A DNA stretch of 64,000 nucleotides from Calliopsis andreniformis (Eukaryota; Arthropoda; Insecta; Hymenoptera; Andrenidae): positions 930,001 to 994,000 of the forward strand of contig NW_027480492.1 of the NCBI RefSeq assembly GCF_051401765.1. The letters are read 5' to 3'. The notes under the pieces were generated by a model that did not search any database, was not told the DNA's origin, and worked only from the letters and a program-made list of their open reading frames with translations. The position numbers and the translations under genes were made by a program. Shown here piece by piece: positions 10,544 to 24,805 of the stretch. Within the stretch, counting starts at the first letter, position 1. Each line of letters starts with the position of its first letter.

Positions 10544-13500
10544 TCAATACTCAAACCTCAACCCTCAACCCTCAGCCCTCATCCTCAATCCTCAATCCTC
10601 AATCCTCAATCCTCAATATTCAATCCTCAATACTCAATCTTCCTCCCTCAATCCTCAATTCTCAACCCTCAATCCTCAATCCTCAGTCTTCAATCCACAA
10701 TCTTCAATACTCAATCGTCAATCTTCAGTCCTCAATCCTCAATCCCCAATCCTCGTTCCTCAAACCTCAATCCTCAACCCTCACTCCTCATCCTCAATCC
10801 TCAATTCTCAATACTCAATCCTCAATCCTCAATCTTCAATCCTCAATGCTCAATCCTCAATCCTCAGTCGTCAGTCCTCAATCCTCAATCCTCAATCCTC
10901 AAACCTCAATCCTCAACCGTCAGTCCTCGTCCTCAATCCTCAACACTTAATCCTCAATCCTCAATCTTCAATCCTCAATAATCAATCTTCAATCCTCAAT
11001 CCTCAATCCTCAATCCTCAATCTTCAATCCTCAATCCTCAATCCTCAATCCTCAATACTCATTCTTCAATCCTCAACGCCCAATCCTCAATCTTCAATCC
11101 TCAATCCTCAATCCTCAATTCTCAATCCTCAATACTCAATCCTCAAACGTCAATCCTCCATCCCGAATCCTCAATCTCCAATCGTCAATCCTCAATCCTC
11201 AATCGTCAATCCTCAATCCTCAATGTTCAGCCCTCAATACCCAATCCTCAATCTTCAATCCTCAATCCTCAACCCTCAATCCTCTATCCTCAATATTCAA
11301 TCCTCAATACTCAATCTTCAATCCTCAATCCTCAATACTCAACCCTCAATCCTCAATCCTCAGTCATCAATCCACAATCTTCAATTCTCAATCGTCAATC
11401 GTCAGTCCTCAATACTCAATCCCCAATCCTCGTTCCTCAAACCTCAATCCTCAACCCTCAGTCGTCATCCTCAATTCTCAATTCTCAATACTCAATCCTC
11501 AATCCTCAATCTTCAATCCTCAATAATCAATCTCCAATCCTAGGTCCTCAATTCCCAATCCTCAATCCTTAAACCTCAATCTTGAATCCTCAATCCCCAG
11601 GCCTCAAACTTCAATCCTCAATGCTCAATCCTCAATCCTCAGTCGTCAGTCCTCAATCCTCAATCCTCAATCCTCAAACCTCAATCCTCAACCGTCAGTC
11701 CTCGTCCTCAATCCTCAACACTCAATCCTCAATCCTCAATCTTCAATCCTCAATACTCAATCTTCAGTCCTCAATCCTCAATCCTCAATCCTCAATCTCC
11801 AATCCTCAATCCTCAATCCTCAATCCTCAATACTCATTCTTCAATCCTCAACGCCCAATCCTCAATTTCCAATCGTCAATTCTCAATCCTCAATTCTCAA
11901 TTCTCAATACTCAATCCTCAAACGTCAATCCTCCATCCCCAATCCTCAATCTCCAATCGTCAATCCTCAATCCTCAATCGTCAATCCTCAATCCTCAATG
12001 TTCAATCCTCAATACCCAATCCTCAATCTTCAGTCCTCAGCCCTCAAACCTCAATCCTCAACCCTCAGCCCACATCCTTAATACTCAGTCCTCAGTCCTC
12101 AATCCTCAATCTTCAATCCTCAATACTGAACCTTCAATCCTCAATCCTCAGTCCTCAAACCCCAATTCTGAATCATCAATCCTGAATCCTCAATCTTCAG
12201 CCCTCAGCCCTCAACAATCAGTTGTCAATCCTCAGTCTCAAATCCTCAATCCTCAACCCTCAGTCCTCATCCTAAATTCTCAATTCTCAATCCTCAATCC
12301 TCAACCCTTAATCCTCAACCCTCAGCCCTCATCCTCAATCCTCAATCCTCAATTCTCAGTCCTCAATCCACAATCCTCAATTCTCAATCCTCAATCCTCA
12401 GTCCTCAGTCCTCAAACCTCAATCCTCAACCCTCAGTCCTCATCCTAAATTCTCAATTCTCAATCCTCAATCCCCAATCCTCAATCCTCAACCCTCAGCC
12501 CTAATCCTCAATCCTCAATCCTCAATTCTCAGTCCTCAATCCTCAATCCTCAATTCTCAATCCTCAATCCTCAGTCCTCAGTCCTCAAACCTCAATCCTC
12601 AACCCTCAGCCCTCATCCTCAATCCTCAATCCTCAATCCTCAATCCTCAATCCTCAATCCTCAATCCTCAATCCTCAGTAATCAATCCTCAATCTTCAAT
12701 ACTGAATCGTCAATCCTCAGTCCTCAATCTTCAAACCTCAATTCTCTTTCCTCAAACCTCAATCCTCAACCCTCAGTCCTCATCCTCAATCCTCAATCCT
12801 CAATACTGAACCTTCAATCCTCAATCCTCAGTCCTCAAACCTCAATTCTGAATTATCAATCCTGAATCCTCAATCTTCAGCCCTCAGCCCTCAACAATCA
12901 GTTGTCAATCCTCAGTCCCAAATCCTCAATCCTCAACCCTCAGTCCTCATCCTAAATTCTCAATTCTCAATCCTCAATCCTCAATCCTTAATCCTCAACC
13001 CTCAGCCCTCATCCTCAATCCTCAATCCTCAATTCTCAGTCCTCAATCCACAATCCTCAATTCTCAATCCTCAATCCTCAGACCTCAGTCCTCAAACCTC
13101 AATCCTCAACCCTCAGTCCTCAGCCTAAATTCTCAATTCTCAATCCTCAATCCTCAATCCTCAATCCTCAACCCTCAGCCCTAATCCTCAATCCTCAATC
13201 CTCAATTCTCAGTCCTCAATCCTCAATCCTCAATTCTCAATCCTCAATCCTCAGTCCTCAGTCCTCAAACCTCAATCCTCAACCCTCAGCCCTCATCCTC
13301 AATCCTCAATCCTCAATCCTCAATCCTCAATCGTCAATCTTCAATCCTCAATACTCAATCTTCAATCCTCAATCGTCAATCCTCAATCCTCAATCATCAA
13401 TCCTCAATCATCAATCCTCATACTTCAATCCTCAATACCCAATCCTGAATCTTCGATCCTCAATCCTCAATCCTCAATCCTCAATCCTCAATCCTCAATC

Positions 13501-15345
13501 CTCAATCATCAATCCTCATTCTTCAATCCTCAATCCTCAATCCTCAATCTTCAATCCTCAATCCTCAATCCTCAATACTCAATCCTCAATCCTCAGTCCT
13601 CAAACCTCAATTCTGAATTCTCAAACCTGAATCCTCAATCTTCAGTTCTCAAACCTCAATTCTGAATTCTCAAACCTGAATCCTCAATCTTCAGCCCTCA
13701 GTCCTCAACAATCAGTAGTCAATCCTCAGTCCCAAATCCTCAATTCTCAACCCTCAGTCCTCAACCTCAATTCTCAATTCTCAATCCTCAATCCTCAATT
13801 CTCAATCCTCAGTCCTCAGCCCTCAAACCTCAATCGTCAACCCTCAGCCCTCATCCTTAATCCTCAGTCCTCAATCCTCAATCCTCAATCTTCAATCCTC
13901 AATACTGAACCTTCAATCCTCAATCCTCAGTCCTCAAACCTCAATTCTGAATTATCAATCCTGAATCCTCAATCTTCAGCCCTCAGCCCTCAACAATCAG
14001 TTGTCAATCCTCAGTCCCAAATCCTCAATCCTCAACCCTCAGTCCTCATCCTAAATTCTCAATTCTCAATTCTCAATCCTCAATCCTCAATCCTTAATCC
14101 TCAACCCTCAGCAATCATCCTCAATCCTCAATCCTCAATTCTCAGTCCTCAATCCACAATCCTCAATTCTCAATCCTCAATCCTCAGTCCTCAGTCCTCA
14201 AACCTCAATCCTCAACCCTCAGTCCTCATCCAAAGTTCTCAATCCTCAATCCTCGATCCTCAATCCTCAATCCTCAATCCTCAATCCTCAATCCTCAATC
14301 CTCAGTAATCAATCCTCAATCTTCAATACTGAATCGTCAATCCTCAGTCCTCAATCTTCAATCCTCAATTCTCTTTCCTCAAACCTCAATCCTCAACCCT
14401 CAGTCCTCATCCTCAATCCTCAATCCTCAATTCTCAAACCTCAATCCTCAATCTTCAATCCTCAATACTCAATCCTCAATCCTCAGCCCTCATCCTCAAT
14501 CCTCAATCCTCAATTCTCGGTCCTCAATCCTCAATCCTCAATTCTCAATCCTCAATCCTCAGTCCTCAGCCCTCAAACCTCAATCCTCAACCCTCAGCCC
14601 TCATCCTTAATCCTCAGTCCTCAATCCTCAATCCTCAATCTTCAATCCTCAATACTGAACCTTCAATCCTCAATCCTCAGTCCTCAAACCTCAATTCTGA
14701 ATTATCAATCCTGAATCCTCAATCTTCAGCCCTCAGCCCTCAACAATCAGTTGTCAATCCTCAGTCCCAAATCCTCAATCCTCAACCCTCAGTCCTCATC
14801 CTAAATTCTCAATTCTCAATCCTCAATCCTCAATCCTTAATCGTCAACCCTCAGCCCTCATCCTCAATCCTCAATCCCCAATTCTCAGTCCTCAATCCAC
14901 AATCCTCAATTCTCAATCCTCAATCCTCAGTCCTCAGTCCTCAAACCTCAATCCTCAACCCACAGTCCTCACCCTAAATTCTCAATGCTCAATCCTCAAT
15001 CCTCAACCCTCAGCCCTAATCCTCTATCCTCAATCCTCAATTCTCAGTCCTCAATCCTCAATCCTCAATCGTCAATCCTCAATCCTCACTCCTCAATCGT
15101 CAATCATCAATCCTCATTCTTCAATCCCCAATACCCAATCCAGAATCTTCAATCCTCAATCCTCAATCCTCAATCCTCAATCCTCAATCCTCAATCATCA
15201 ATCCTCATTCTTCAATCCTCAATCCTCAATCCTCAATCTTCAATCCTCAATCCTCAATCCTCAATACTCAATCCTCAATCCTCAGTCCTCAAACCTCAAT
15301 CCTGAATCCTCAATCCTGAATCCTCAACCTTCAGCCACCACTCCT

Positions 15346-15481
15346 CAACAATCAGTTGTCAATCCTCAATCCTCAATAGAGTAACATCAATTCACAGTTT
15401 TCATTACTCAATACTCAATCTGCAATCTTGAAATCTCTATCCGCAAACATCAATTCTCATCACTCAACCATCAACACTCAG
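15346..15481 (+). repeat. 136-bp island, copy 6, divergent
   Basis: Full length but with AATAGAGTAACATC in place of AATAGAATATCCTC, and TTCATTACTC. With copy 7 it forms a divergent pair 503 bp apart inside domain 2. Confidence 0.8.
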
Positions 15482-15848
15482 TCCCCAATCCTCAATATTC
15501 AATCCTCAATCCTCAATCCTCAATCCACAATCCTCAAACTTCAATCCTCACTCCTCAGCCCTCAAACCTCAACCCTCAACCCTCAGCCCTCACCTTCAAT
15601 CCTCAATCCTCAATCCTCAATCCTCAATCTTCAATCCTCAATCTTCAATCCTCAATACTCAACCTTCAATCCTCAATCCTCAGTTCTCAAACCTCAATTC
15701 TGAATTCTCAAACCTGAATCCTCAATCTTCAGCCCTCAGTCCTCAATCCTCAATCCTCAATCCTCAATCCTGAATCCTCAATCCTCAGTCCTCAAACCTC
15801 AGTCCTGATCCCTCAATCCTGAATCCTCAATCTTCAGCCCTCACTCCT

Positions 15849-15984
15849 CAACAATCAGTTGTCAATCCTCAATCCTGAATAGAGTATCATCAATTCACAG
15901 TTTTCATTACTCAATACTCAATCTGCAATCTTCAAACCTCTATCCACAAACATCAATTCTCATCACTCAACCCTCAACACTCAG
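15849..15984 (+). repeat. 136-bp island, copy 7, divergent
   Basis: Full length, reading GAATAGAGTATCATC and TTCATTACTC, closest to copy 6. Confidence 0.8.
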
Positions 15985-17236
15985 TCTCCAATCCTCAACA
16001 TTCAATCCTCAATCCTCAATCCTCAATCCACAATCCTCAAACTTCAATCCTCGATACTCAGCCTTCAATGCTCAATCCTCAATCCTCAATCCTCACTTCT
16101 CACTCCTCAATCGTCAATCTTCAATCCTCAATACTCAATCTTCAATCCTCTATCATCAATCCTCAATCCTCAATCCTTATTCTTCAATCCTCAATACCCA
16201 ATCCTCAATCTTCAATCCTCAATCCTCAATCATCAATTCTCAATCATCAATCCTCAGTCCTCAGCCATCAAACCTCAATCCTCAACCCTCAGCACTCATC
16301 CTCAATCCTCAATCGTCAATCCTCAATCCTCAATCTTCAATCCTCGATACTCTACCTTCAATCCTCAATCCTCAGTCCTCAAACCTCAATTCTGAATTCT
16401 CAATCCTGAAACCTCAATCTTCAGGCCTCAGCCCTCAACAATCAGTTGTCAATCCTCAGTCCCAAATCCTTAATCCTCAACCCTCAGTCCTCATCCTAAA
16501 TTCTCAATTCTCAGTCCTCAATCCTCAATCCTCAATCCTCAACCCACAGCCCTCATCCTCAATCCTCAATCCTCAATTCTCAGTCCTCAATCCTCAATCC
16601 TCAATTCTCAATCCTCAATCCGCAGTCCTCAGTCCTCAAACCTCAATTCTCAACCCTCAGCCCTCATCCTCAATCCTAAATCCTCAGTCCTCAATCCTCA
16701 ATCCTCAACTCTCAATCCTCATTCCTCAAACCTCAATCCTCAACCCTCAGCCCTCATCCTCAATTCTCAATCCTCAATCCTCAATCCTCAATCCTCAATC
16801 CTCAATCCTCAATCCTCAACCCTCAATCTTCATTCCTCAAACCTCAATCCTCAATCCTCAATCCTCAATAGTCAATCTCCAATCCTAGATCCTCAATCCC
16901 CAATCTTCAATCCTTAATCCTCAATCTTCAATCCTCATTCCCCAGTCCTCAATCTTCAATCCTCAATGCTCAATCCTCAACCCTCAATTCTCAATCCTCA
17001 GTCCTCAATCCACAATCCTCAACCCTCCCACCTCAATCCTCGACCGTGAGTCCTTGTCCTCAATCCTCAAACCTCAATCCTGAATCCTCAATCTACAATC
17101 TTCAATACTCAATCTTCAATCCTCAATCCTCAAACCTCAATCCTCAATCCTCAATCCCCAATCCTCAATATTCAACACACAACCCTCAGCCATCAATCCT
17201 CAATACTCAACCATCAATCCTCAATTCTCAATACTC

Positions 17237-17343
17237 AATAGAATGTCCTGAATTCTCATGGTTCAATACTCAATCCACAAAATTCAATAATCAAATCTCA
17301 ATCCACAAACATCAATTCTCATCACTCAACACTGAACGCTCAG
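17237..17343 (+). repeat. 107-bp island, copy 3
   Basis: Reads AATAGAATGTCC and CCACAAAATTC. It sits 131 bp before a 136-bp island at 17474, and both move together to 20769 and 21006. Confidence 0.85.
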
Positions 17344-17473
17344 TCCTCAATGCTCAATCCTCAATCCTCAGTCCTCAGTCCTCAATACTCAATCTTCAAT
17401 CCTCAATCCTCAGTCCACAAACCTCAATTCTGAATACTCAACCCTGCATCCTCAATCTTCAGCCCTCATTCCT

Positions 17474-17609
17474 CAACAATCAGTTGTCAATCCTCAATCC
17501 CCAATGTAATATCCTCAATTCACAGTTTTCAATACGTAATACTCAATCTGCAATCTTCAAATCTCTATCCACAAACATCAATCCTCATCACTCAACCCTG
17601 AACGCTCAG
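17474..17609 (+). repeat. 136-bp island, copy 8
   Basis: Full length, with CCAATGTAATATCC and AATACGTAATAC, variants shared with the copy at 21006 (+3,532 bp). Confidence 0.85.
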
Positions 17610-18484
17610 TCCTCAATGCTCAATCCTCAATCCTCAATTCTCAATCTTCAATCCTCAATACTGAATTTTCAATCCTCAATCCTCAATCCTCAATCCTCAA
17701 TCCTCAATCCTCAGTAATCAATCCTCAATCTTCAATACTCAATCGTCAATCCTCAGTCCTCAATACTCAATCCTCAATTCTGTTTCCTCAAACCTCAATC
17801 CTCAACCCTCAGTCCTCAACCTCAACACTCAATCTTCAATCCTCAATCCTCAAGCCTCAATCCTCAATCCTCAATCTTCAATCCTCAGTACTTAATCTGC
17901 AATCTTCAATCCTCAATCCTCAATCCTCAATACTCATTCTTCAATCCTCAACACCCAATCCTCAATCCTCAATCCTCAATAATCAATCTCCAATCCTAGA
18001 TCCGCAATCCCCAATCGTCAATCCTTAATCCTCAATCCTCAATCCCCAGTCCTCAATCTTCAATCCTCAATGCTCCATCCTCAATCCTCAATCCTCAATC
18101 CTCAATCCTCAATCCTCAGTCATCAATCCTCAATCTTCAATACTCAATCGTCAATCCTCAGTCCTCAATCCTCAATCCCCAATCCTCGTTCCTCAAACCT
18201 CAATCCTCAACCCTCAGTCCTCATCCTCAGTTCACAATTCTCAATCCTCAATCCTCAATCCTCAATCCTCAATCTTCAATCCTCAATAATCAATCTCCAA
18301 TCCTAGATCCTCAATCCCCAATCCTCAAGCCTTAATCCTCAATCTTCAATCCTCAATCCCCAGTCCTCAAACTACAATCCTCAATGCTCAATCCTTAATC
18401 CTCAGTCCTCAGTCCTCAATCCTCAATCCTCAAACGTGAATCCCCCATCCCCAATCCTCAATCTTCAATCGTCAATCCTCAATC

Positions 18485-20742
18485 CTCAATCCTCAATCCT
18501 CAGACCATAAACATCAATATTCAACCCTCGGTCCTCGTCCTCAATCCACAACCCTCAATCCTCAATCCTTAATCTTCAATCATCAATATTCAATATTCAA
18601 TCCTCAATCCTCAAAACTCAATCCTCAATCCTCAATCCTCAATCCTCAATCCTTAATCCTCAATCCTCAATCCTCAATCCCCAGTCCTCAATCTTCAATC
18701 CTCAATGCTCCATCCTCAATCCTCAATCCTCAGGCGTCAATCCTCAATCCTCAATCCTCAAACCTCAGTCCTCAACCGTCAGACCTCGTCCTCAATCCTC
18801 AGCCCTCAATCCTCAACGCCCAATCTTCAATCATCAATACTCAATCTTCAATCCTCAATCCTCAATCCTCAATCCTCAATCCTCAGTCATCAATCCTCAA
18901 TCTTCAATACTCAATCGTCAATCCTCAGTCCTCAATCCTCAATACCCAATCCTCGTTCCTCAAACCTCAATCCTCAACCCTCAGTCCTCATCCTCAGTTC
19001 ACAATTCTCAAGCCTCAATCCTCAATCCTCAATCCTCAATCTTCAATCCTCAATAATCAATCTCCAATCCTAGATCCTTAATCCCCAATCCTCAAGCCTT
19101 AATCCTCAATCTTCAATCCTCAATCCCCAGTCCTCAAACTACAATCCTCAATGCTCAGTCCTTAATCCTCAGTCCTCAGTCCTCAATCCTCAATCCTCAA
19201 TCCTCAAACGTCAATCCTCAACCGTCAGTCCTCGTCCTCAATCCTCAACCCTCAATCCTCAATCCTCAATCTTCAATCCCCAATACTCAATCTTCAATTC
19301 TCAATCCTCAATCCTCAATCCTCAATCTTCAATCCTCAATCCTCAATCCTCAAACCTCAATCCTCATTCTTGAATCCTCAACGCCCAATCCTCAACCTTC
19401 AATCCTCAATCCTCAATCCTCAATTCTCAATCCTCAATCCTCAGTCCTCAGTCCTCAAACCTCAATCCTCAACCCTCAGCCCTCATCCTCAATCCTCAAT
19501 CCTCAACCCTCAATCCTCAATCTTCAATCCTCAATACTCAATCTTCAATCCTCAATCCTCAATTCTCAATCCTCAATACTCAATCCTCAAACGTGAATCC
19601 CCCATCCCCAATCCTCAATCTTCAATCGTCAATCCTCAATCCTCAATCCTCAATCTTCAATCCTCAATCCTCAATCCTCAATCCTCAATACTCATTCTTC
19701 AATCCTCAACGCCCAATCCTCAATCTTCAATCCTCAATCCTCAATCCTCAATTCTCAATCCTCAATACTCAATCCTCAATCGTCAATCCTCCATCCCCAA
19801 TCCTCAATCTCCAATCGTCAATCCTCAATCCTCAATCGTCAATCCTCAATCCTCAATGTTCAATCCTCAATACCCAATCCTCAATCTTCAATCCTCAATC
19901 CTCAATCCCCAATCCTCAATCCTCAATCCTCATTCATCAATCCTCAATACCCAATTCTCAATCTTCAATCCTCAATCCTCAATCCTCAATCCTCAATTCT
20001 CAAGCCTCAATCCTCAGTCCTCAGTCCTCAAACCTCAATCCTCAAACCTCAGCCCTCTTCCTCAATCCTCAATCCTCAATCCTCAGTCCTCATTCTTCAA
20101 TCCTCAATACTCAATCTTCAATCCTCAATCCTCGGTCCACAAACCTCAATTCTAAATAGTCAACCCTGCATCCTCAATCTTCAGCCCTCATTCCTCAACA
20201 ATCAGTTGTCAATCCTCAATCCCCAATAGAATATCCTCAATTCACAGTTTTCAATACGCAATACTCAATCTGCAATCTTGAAATCTCTATCCACAAACAT
20301 CAATTCTCATCACTCAACCCTCAACGCTCAGAACTCAATGTTCAATCCTCAATCCTCAATTCTCAATCTTCAATCCTCAATACTGAATCTTCAATCCTCA
20401 ATCCTCAATCCTCAATCCTCAATTCTCAATCATCAATCCTCAATCCTCATAATCAATCCTCAATCTTCAATACTAAATCGTCAATACTCAGTCCTCTACC
20501 CACAGTCCTCATCCTCAATCATCAATCCTCAATCCTCAATCTTCAATCTTCAATCCTCAATAATCAATCTCCAATCCTAGATCCTCAATCCACAATCCTC
20601 AATCCTTAATCCTCAATCTTCAATCCTCAGTCCCCAGTCCTCAATCTTCAATCCTCAATGCTCCATCCTCTATCCTCAATCCTCAGTCCTCAATCCTCAA
20701 TCCTCAATCCTCAATCCTCAACCTTCAATCCTCAATACTCAA
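18485..20742 (+). repeat. ~2.26 kb block, copy 1
   Basis: Landmarks, in order, are CAGACCATAAACATC at 18501, ATGCTCCATCC at 18705, the CTAG island near 19070, GAATCCTCAACGCCC at 19373, GTGAATCCCCC at 19593 and the 136-bp island at 20196. Each recurs 4,063 bp later. The copies diverge near 20,742, where this one reads CTCAACCATCAATCC. Confidence 0.85.
20196..20331 (+). repeat. 136-bp island, copy 9
   Basis: Full length, inside the first copy of the ~2.26 kb block; equivalent copies lie at 24259 and 27852. Confidence 0.85.
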
Positions 20743-20768
20743 CCATCAATCCTCAATTCTCAATACTC

Positions 20769-20875
20769 AATAGAATGTCCTGAATTCTCATGGTTCAATA
20801 CTCAATCCACAAAATTCAATAATCAAATCTCAATCCACAAACATCAATTCTCATCACTCAACACTGAACGCTCAG
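20769..20875 (+). repeat. 107-bp island, copy 4
   Basis: Copy of 17237 at +3,532 bp with the same AATAGAATGTCC variant. Confidence 0.85.
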
Positions 20876-21005
20876 TCCTCAATGCTCAATCCTCAATCCT
20901 CAGTCCTCAGTCCTCAATACTCAATCTTCAATCCTCAATCCTCAGTCCACAAACCTCAATTCTGAATACTCAACCCTGCGTCCTCAATCTTCAGCCCTCA
21001 TTCCT

Positions 21006-21141
21006 CAACAATCAGTTGTCAATCCTCAATCCCCAATGTAATATCCTCAATTCACAGTTTTCAATACGTAATACTCAATCTGCAATCTTCAAATCTCTAT
21101 CCACAAACATCAATCCTCATCACTCAACCCTGAACGCTCAG
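21006..21141 (+). repeat. 136-bp island, copy 10
   Basis: Partner of copy 8 at +3,532 bp, sharing CCAATGTAATATCC. Confidence 0.85.
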
Positions 21142-22547
21142 TCCTCAATGTTCAATCCTCAATCCTCAATTCTCAATCTTCAATCCTCAATACTGAATTT
21201 TCAATCCTCAATCCTCAATCCTCAATCCTCAATCCTCAATCCTCAGTAATCAATCCTCAATCTTCAATACTCAATCGTCAATCCTCAGTCCTCAATACTC
21301 AATCCTCAATTCTGTTTCCTCAAACCTCAATCCTCAACCCTCAGTCCTCAACCTCAACACTCAATCTTCAATCCTCAATCCTCAAGCCTCAATCCTCAAT
21401 CCTCAATCTTCAATCCTCAGTACTTAATCTGCAATCTTCAATCCTCAATCCTCAATCCTCAATACTCATTCTTCAATCCTCAACACCCAATCCTCAATCC
21501 TCAATCCTCAATAATCAATCTCCAATCCTAGATCCGCAATCCCCAATCGTCAATCCTTAATCCTCAATCCTCAATCCCCAGTCCTCAATCTTCAATCCTC
21601 AATGCTCCATCCTCAATCCTCAATCCTCAGGCGTCAATCCTCAATCCTCAATCCTCAAACCTCAGTCCTCAACCGTCAGACCTCGTCCTCAATCCTCAGC
21701 CCTCAATCCTCAACGCCCAATCTTCAATCATCAATACTCAATCTTCAATCCTCAATCCTCAATCCTCAATCCTCAATCCTCAATCCTCAGTCATCAATCC
21801 TCAATCTTCAACACTCAATCGTCAATCCTCAGTCCTCAATCCTCAATCCCCAATCCTCGTTCCTCAAACCTCAATCCTCAACCCTCAGTCCTCATCCTCA
21901 GTTCACAATTCTCAATCCTCAATCCTCAATCCTCAATCCTCAATCTTCAATCCTCAATAATCAATCTCCAATCCTAGATCCTCAATCCCCAATCCTCAAG
22001 CCTTAATCCTCAATCTTCAATCCTCAATCCCCAGTCCTCAAACTACAATCCTCAATGCTCAATCCTTAATCCTCAGTCCTCAGTCCTCAATCCTCAATCC
22101 TCAATCCTCAAACGTCAATCCTCAAACGTGAATCCCCCATCCCCAATCCTCAATCTTCAATCGTCAATCCTCAATCCTCAATCCTCAATCTTCAATCCTC
22201 AATCCTCAATCCTCAATCCTCAATACTCATTCTTCAATCCTCAACGCCCAATCCTAAATGTTCAATCCGCAATACCCAATCCTCAATCGTCAATCCTCAA
22301 TCCCCAATCCTCAATCTTCAATCCTCAACCCTCAATCCTCAATCCTCAATCCTCAATACTCAATCATCAATCTTCAATCCTCAATCCTCAATCCTCAATC
22401 CTCAATCCTCAATCTTCAATCCTCAGTACTCAATCTGCAATCTTCAATCCTCAATCCTCAATCCTCAATACTCATTCTTCAATACTCAATACCCAATACT
22501 CAATCTTCAATCCTCAATCCTCAATCCTCAATCCTCGATTCTCAATC

Positions 22548-24805
22548 CTCAATCCTCAATCCTCAGACCATAAACATCAATATTCAACCCTCGGTCCTCG
22601 TCCTCAATCCACAACCCTCAATCCTCAATCCTTAATCTTCAATCATCAATATTCAATATTCAATCCTCAATCCTCAAAACTCAATCCTCAATCCTCAATC
22701 CTCAATCCTCAATCCTTAATCCTCAATCCTCAATCCTCAATCCCCAGTCCTCAATCTTCAATCCTCAATGCTCCATCCTCAATCCTCAATCCTCAGGCGT
22801 CAATCCTCAATCCTCAATCCTCAAACCTCAGTCCTCAACCGTCAGACCTCGTCCTCAATCCTCAGCCCTCAATCCTCAACGCCCAATCTTCAATCATCAA
22901 TACTCAATCTTCAATCCTCAATCCTCAATCCTCAATCCTCAATCCTCAGTCATCAATCCTCAATCTTCAATACTCAATCGTCAATCCTCAGTCCTCAATC
23001 CTCAATACCCAATCCTCGTTCCTCAAACCTCAATCCTCAACCCTCAGTCCTCATCCTCAGTTCACAATTCTCAAGCCTCAATCCTCAATCCTCAATCCTC
23101 AATCTTCAATCCTCAATAATCAATCTCCAATCCTAGATCCTCAATCCCCAATCCTCAAGCCTTAATCCTCAATCTTCAATCCTCAATCCCCAGTCCTCAA
23201 ACTACAATCCTCAATGCTCAATCCTTAATCCTCAGTCCTCAGTCCTCAATCCTCAATCCTCAATCCTCAAACGTCAATCCTCAACCGTCAGTCCTCGTCC
23301 TCAATCCTCAACCCTCAATCCTCAATCCTCAATCTTCAATCCCCAATACTCAATCTTCAATTCTCAATCCTGAATCCTCAATCCTCAATCTTCAATCCTC
23401 AATCCTCAATCCTCAAACCTCAATCCTCATTCTTGAATCCTCAACGCCCAATCCTCAACCTTCAATCCTCAATCCTCAATCCTCAATTCTCAATCCTCAA
23501 TCCTCAGTCCTCAGTCCTCAAACCTCAATCCTCAACCCTCAGCCCTCATCCTCAATCCTCAATCCTCAACCCTCAATCCTCAATCTTCAATCCTCAATAC
23601 TCAATCTTCAATCCTCAATCCTCAATTCTCAATCCTCAATACTCAATCCTCAAACGTGAATCCCCCATCCCCAATCCTCAATCTTCAATCGTCAATCCTC
23701 AATCCTCAATCCTCAATCTTCAATCCTCAATCCTCAATCCTCAATCCTCAATACTCATTCTTCAATCCTCAACGCCCAATCCTCAATCTTCAATCCTCAA
23801 TCCTCAATCCTCAATTCTCAATCCTCAATACTCAATCCTCAATCGTCAATCCTCCATCCCCAATCCTCAATCTCCAATCGTCAATCCTCAATCCTCAATC
23901 GTCAATCCTCAATCCTCAATGTTCAATCCTCAATACCCAATCCTCAATCTTCAATCCTCAATCCTCAATCCCCAATCCTCAATCCTCAATCCTCATTCAT
24001 CAATCCTCAATACCCAATTCTCAATCTTCAATCCTCAATCCTCAATCCTCAATCCTCAATTCTCAAGCCTCAATCCTCAGTCCTCAGTCCTCAAACCTCA
24101 ATCCTCAAACCTCAGCCCTCTTCCTCAATCCTCAATCCTCAATCCTCAGTCCTCATTCTTCAATCCTCAATACTCAATCTTCAATCCTCAATCCTCGGTC
24201 CACAAACCTCAATTCTGAATAGTCAACCCTGCATCCTCAATCTTCAGCCCTCATTCCTCAACAATCAGTTGTCAATCCTCAATCCCCAATAGAATATCCT
24301 CAATTCACAGTTTTCAATACGCAATACTCAATCTGCAATCTTGAAATCTCTATCCACAAACATCAATTCTCATCACTCAACCCTCAACGCTCAGAACTCA
24401 ATGTTCAATCCTCAATCCTCAATTCTCAATCTTCAATCCTCAATACTGAATCTTCAATCCTCAATCCTCAATCCTCAATCCTCAATTCTCAATCATCAAT
24501 CCTCAATCCTCATAATCAATCCTCAATCTTCAATACTAAATCGTCAATACTCAGTCCTCTACCCACAGTCCTCATCCTCAATCATCAATCCTCAATCCTC
24601 AATCCTCAATCTTCAATCCTCAATAATCAATCTCCAATCCTAGATACTCAATCCACAATCCTCAATCCTTAATCCTCAATCTTCAATCCTCAGTCCCCAG
24701 TCCTCAATCTTCAATCCTCAATGCTCCATCCTCTATACTCAATCCTCAGTCCTCAATCCTCAATCCTCAATCCTCAATCCTCAACCTTCAATCCTCAATA
24801 CTCAA
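22548..24805 (+). repeat. ~2.26 kb block, copy 2
   Basis: Matches copy 1 at a constant 4,063 bp with few differences, for example GATCCTCAATCCCC here against GATCCTTAATCCCC near 19074. No length difference from copy 1 is evident across the block. Confidence 0.85.
24259..24394 (+). repeat. 136-bp island, copy 11
   Basis: Copy of 20196 at +4,063 bp, inside the second ~2.26 kb block. Confidence 0.85.

Larger units (their letters stand above)
1..12100 (+). repeat. Satellite domain 1: mosaic of recombined blocks
   Basis: This stretch has no single higher-order period. Blocks of a few hundred bp to 1 kb recur at different offsets: 1-320 at +1,820, 900-1,345 at +8,128, 2,385-2,830 at +7,115, 2,850-3,305 at +5,151 and 5,990-7,005 at +15,120. 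Block order differs between copies, which suggests repeated unequal exchange. It carries five copies of the 136-bp island and two of the 107-bp island. Boundaries are approximate because they lie in plain heptamer sequence. Confidence 0.8.
12100..16860 (+). repeat. Satellite domain 2: 680/750/173-bp spaced repeat
   Basis: This domain is enriched in CTCAACCCTCAGTCC, CTCAGCCCTCATCC and CCTAAATTCTCAATTC. The TAAAT of the last motif occurs at 12273, 12446, 12953, 13126, 14052, 14802, 14975 and 16497, giving spacings of 173, 507, 173, 926, 750 and 173 bp; 12273 to 12953 and 12446 to 13126 are both 680. CAACAATCAG, the head of the 136-bp island, occurs at 12212, 12892, 13706, 13991, 14741 and 16436 without the rest of that island; full copies occur only at 15346 and 15849. 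In-frame TAA codons leave almost no long open frame from 12,450 to 14,980. No gene is present. Confidence 0.8.

Noticed and set aside
12450..14980. A gap in open frames as a possible unique or intergenic region
   Set aside because: It is the same heptamer satellite; TAA codons in the CCTAAATTC and CCTTAATCC variants close the frames.
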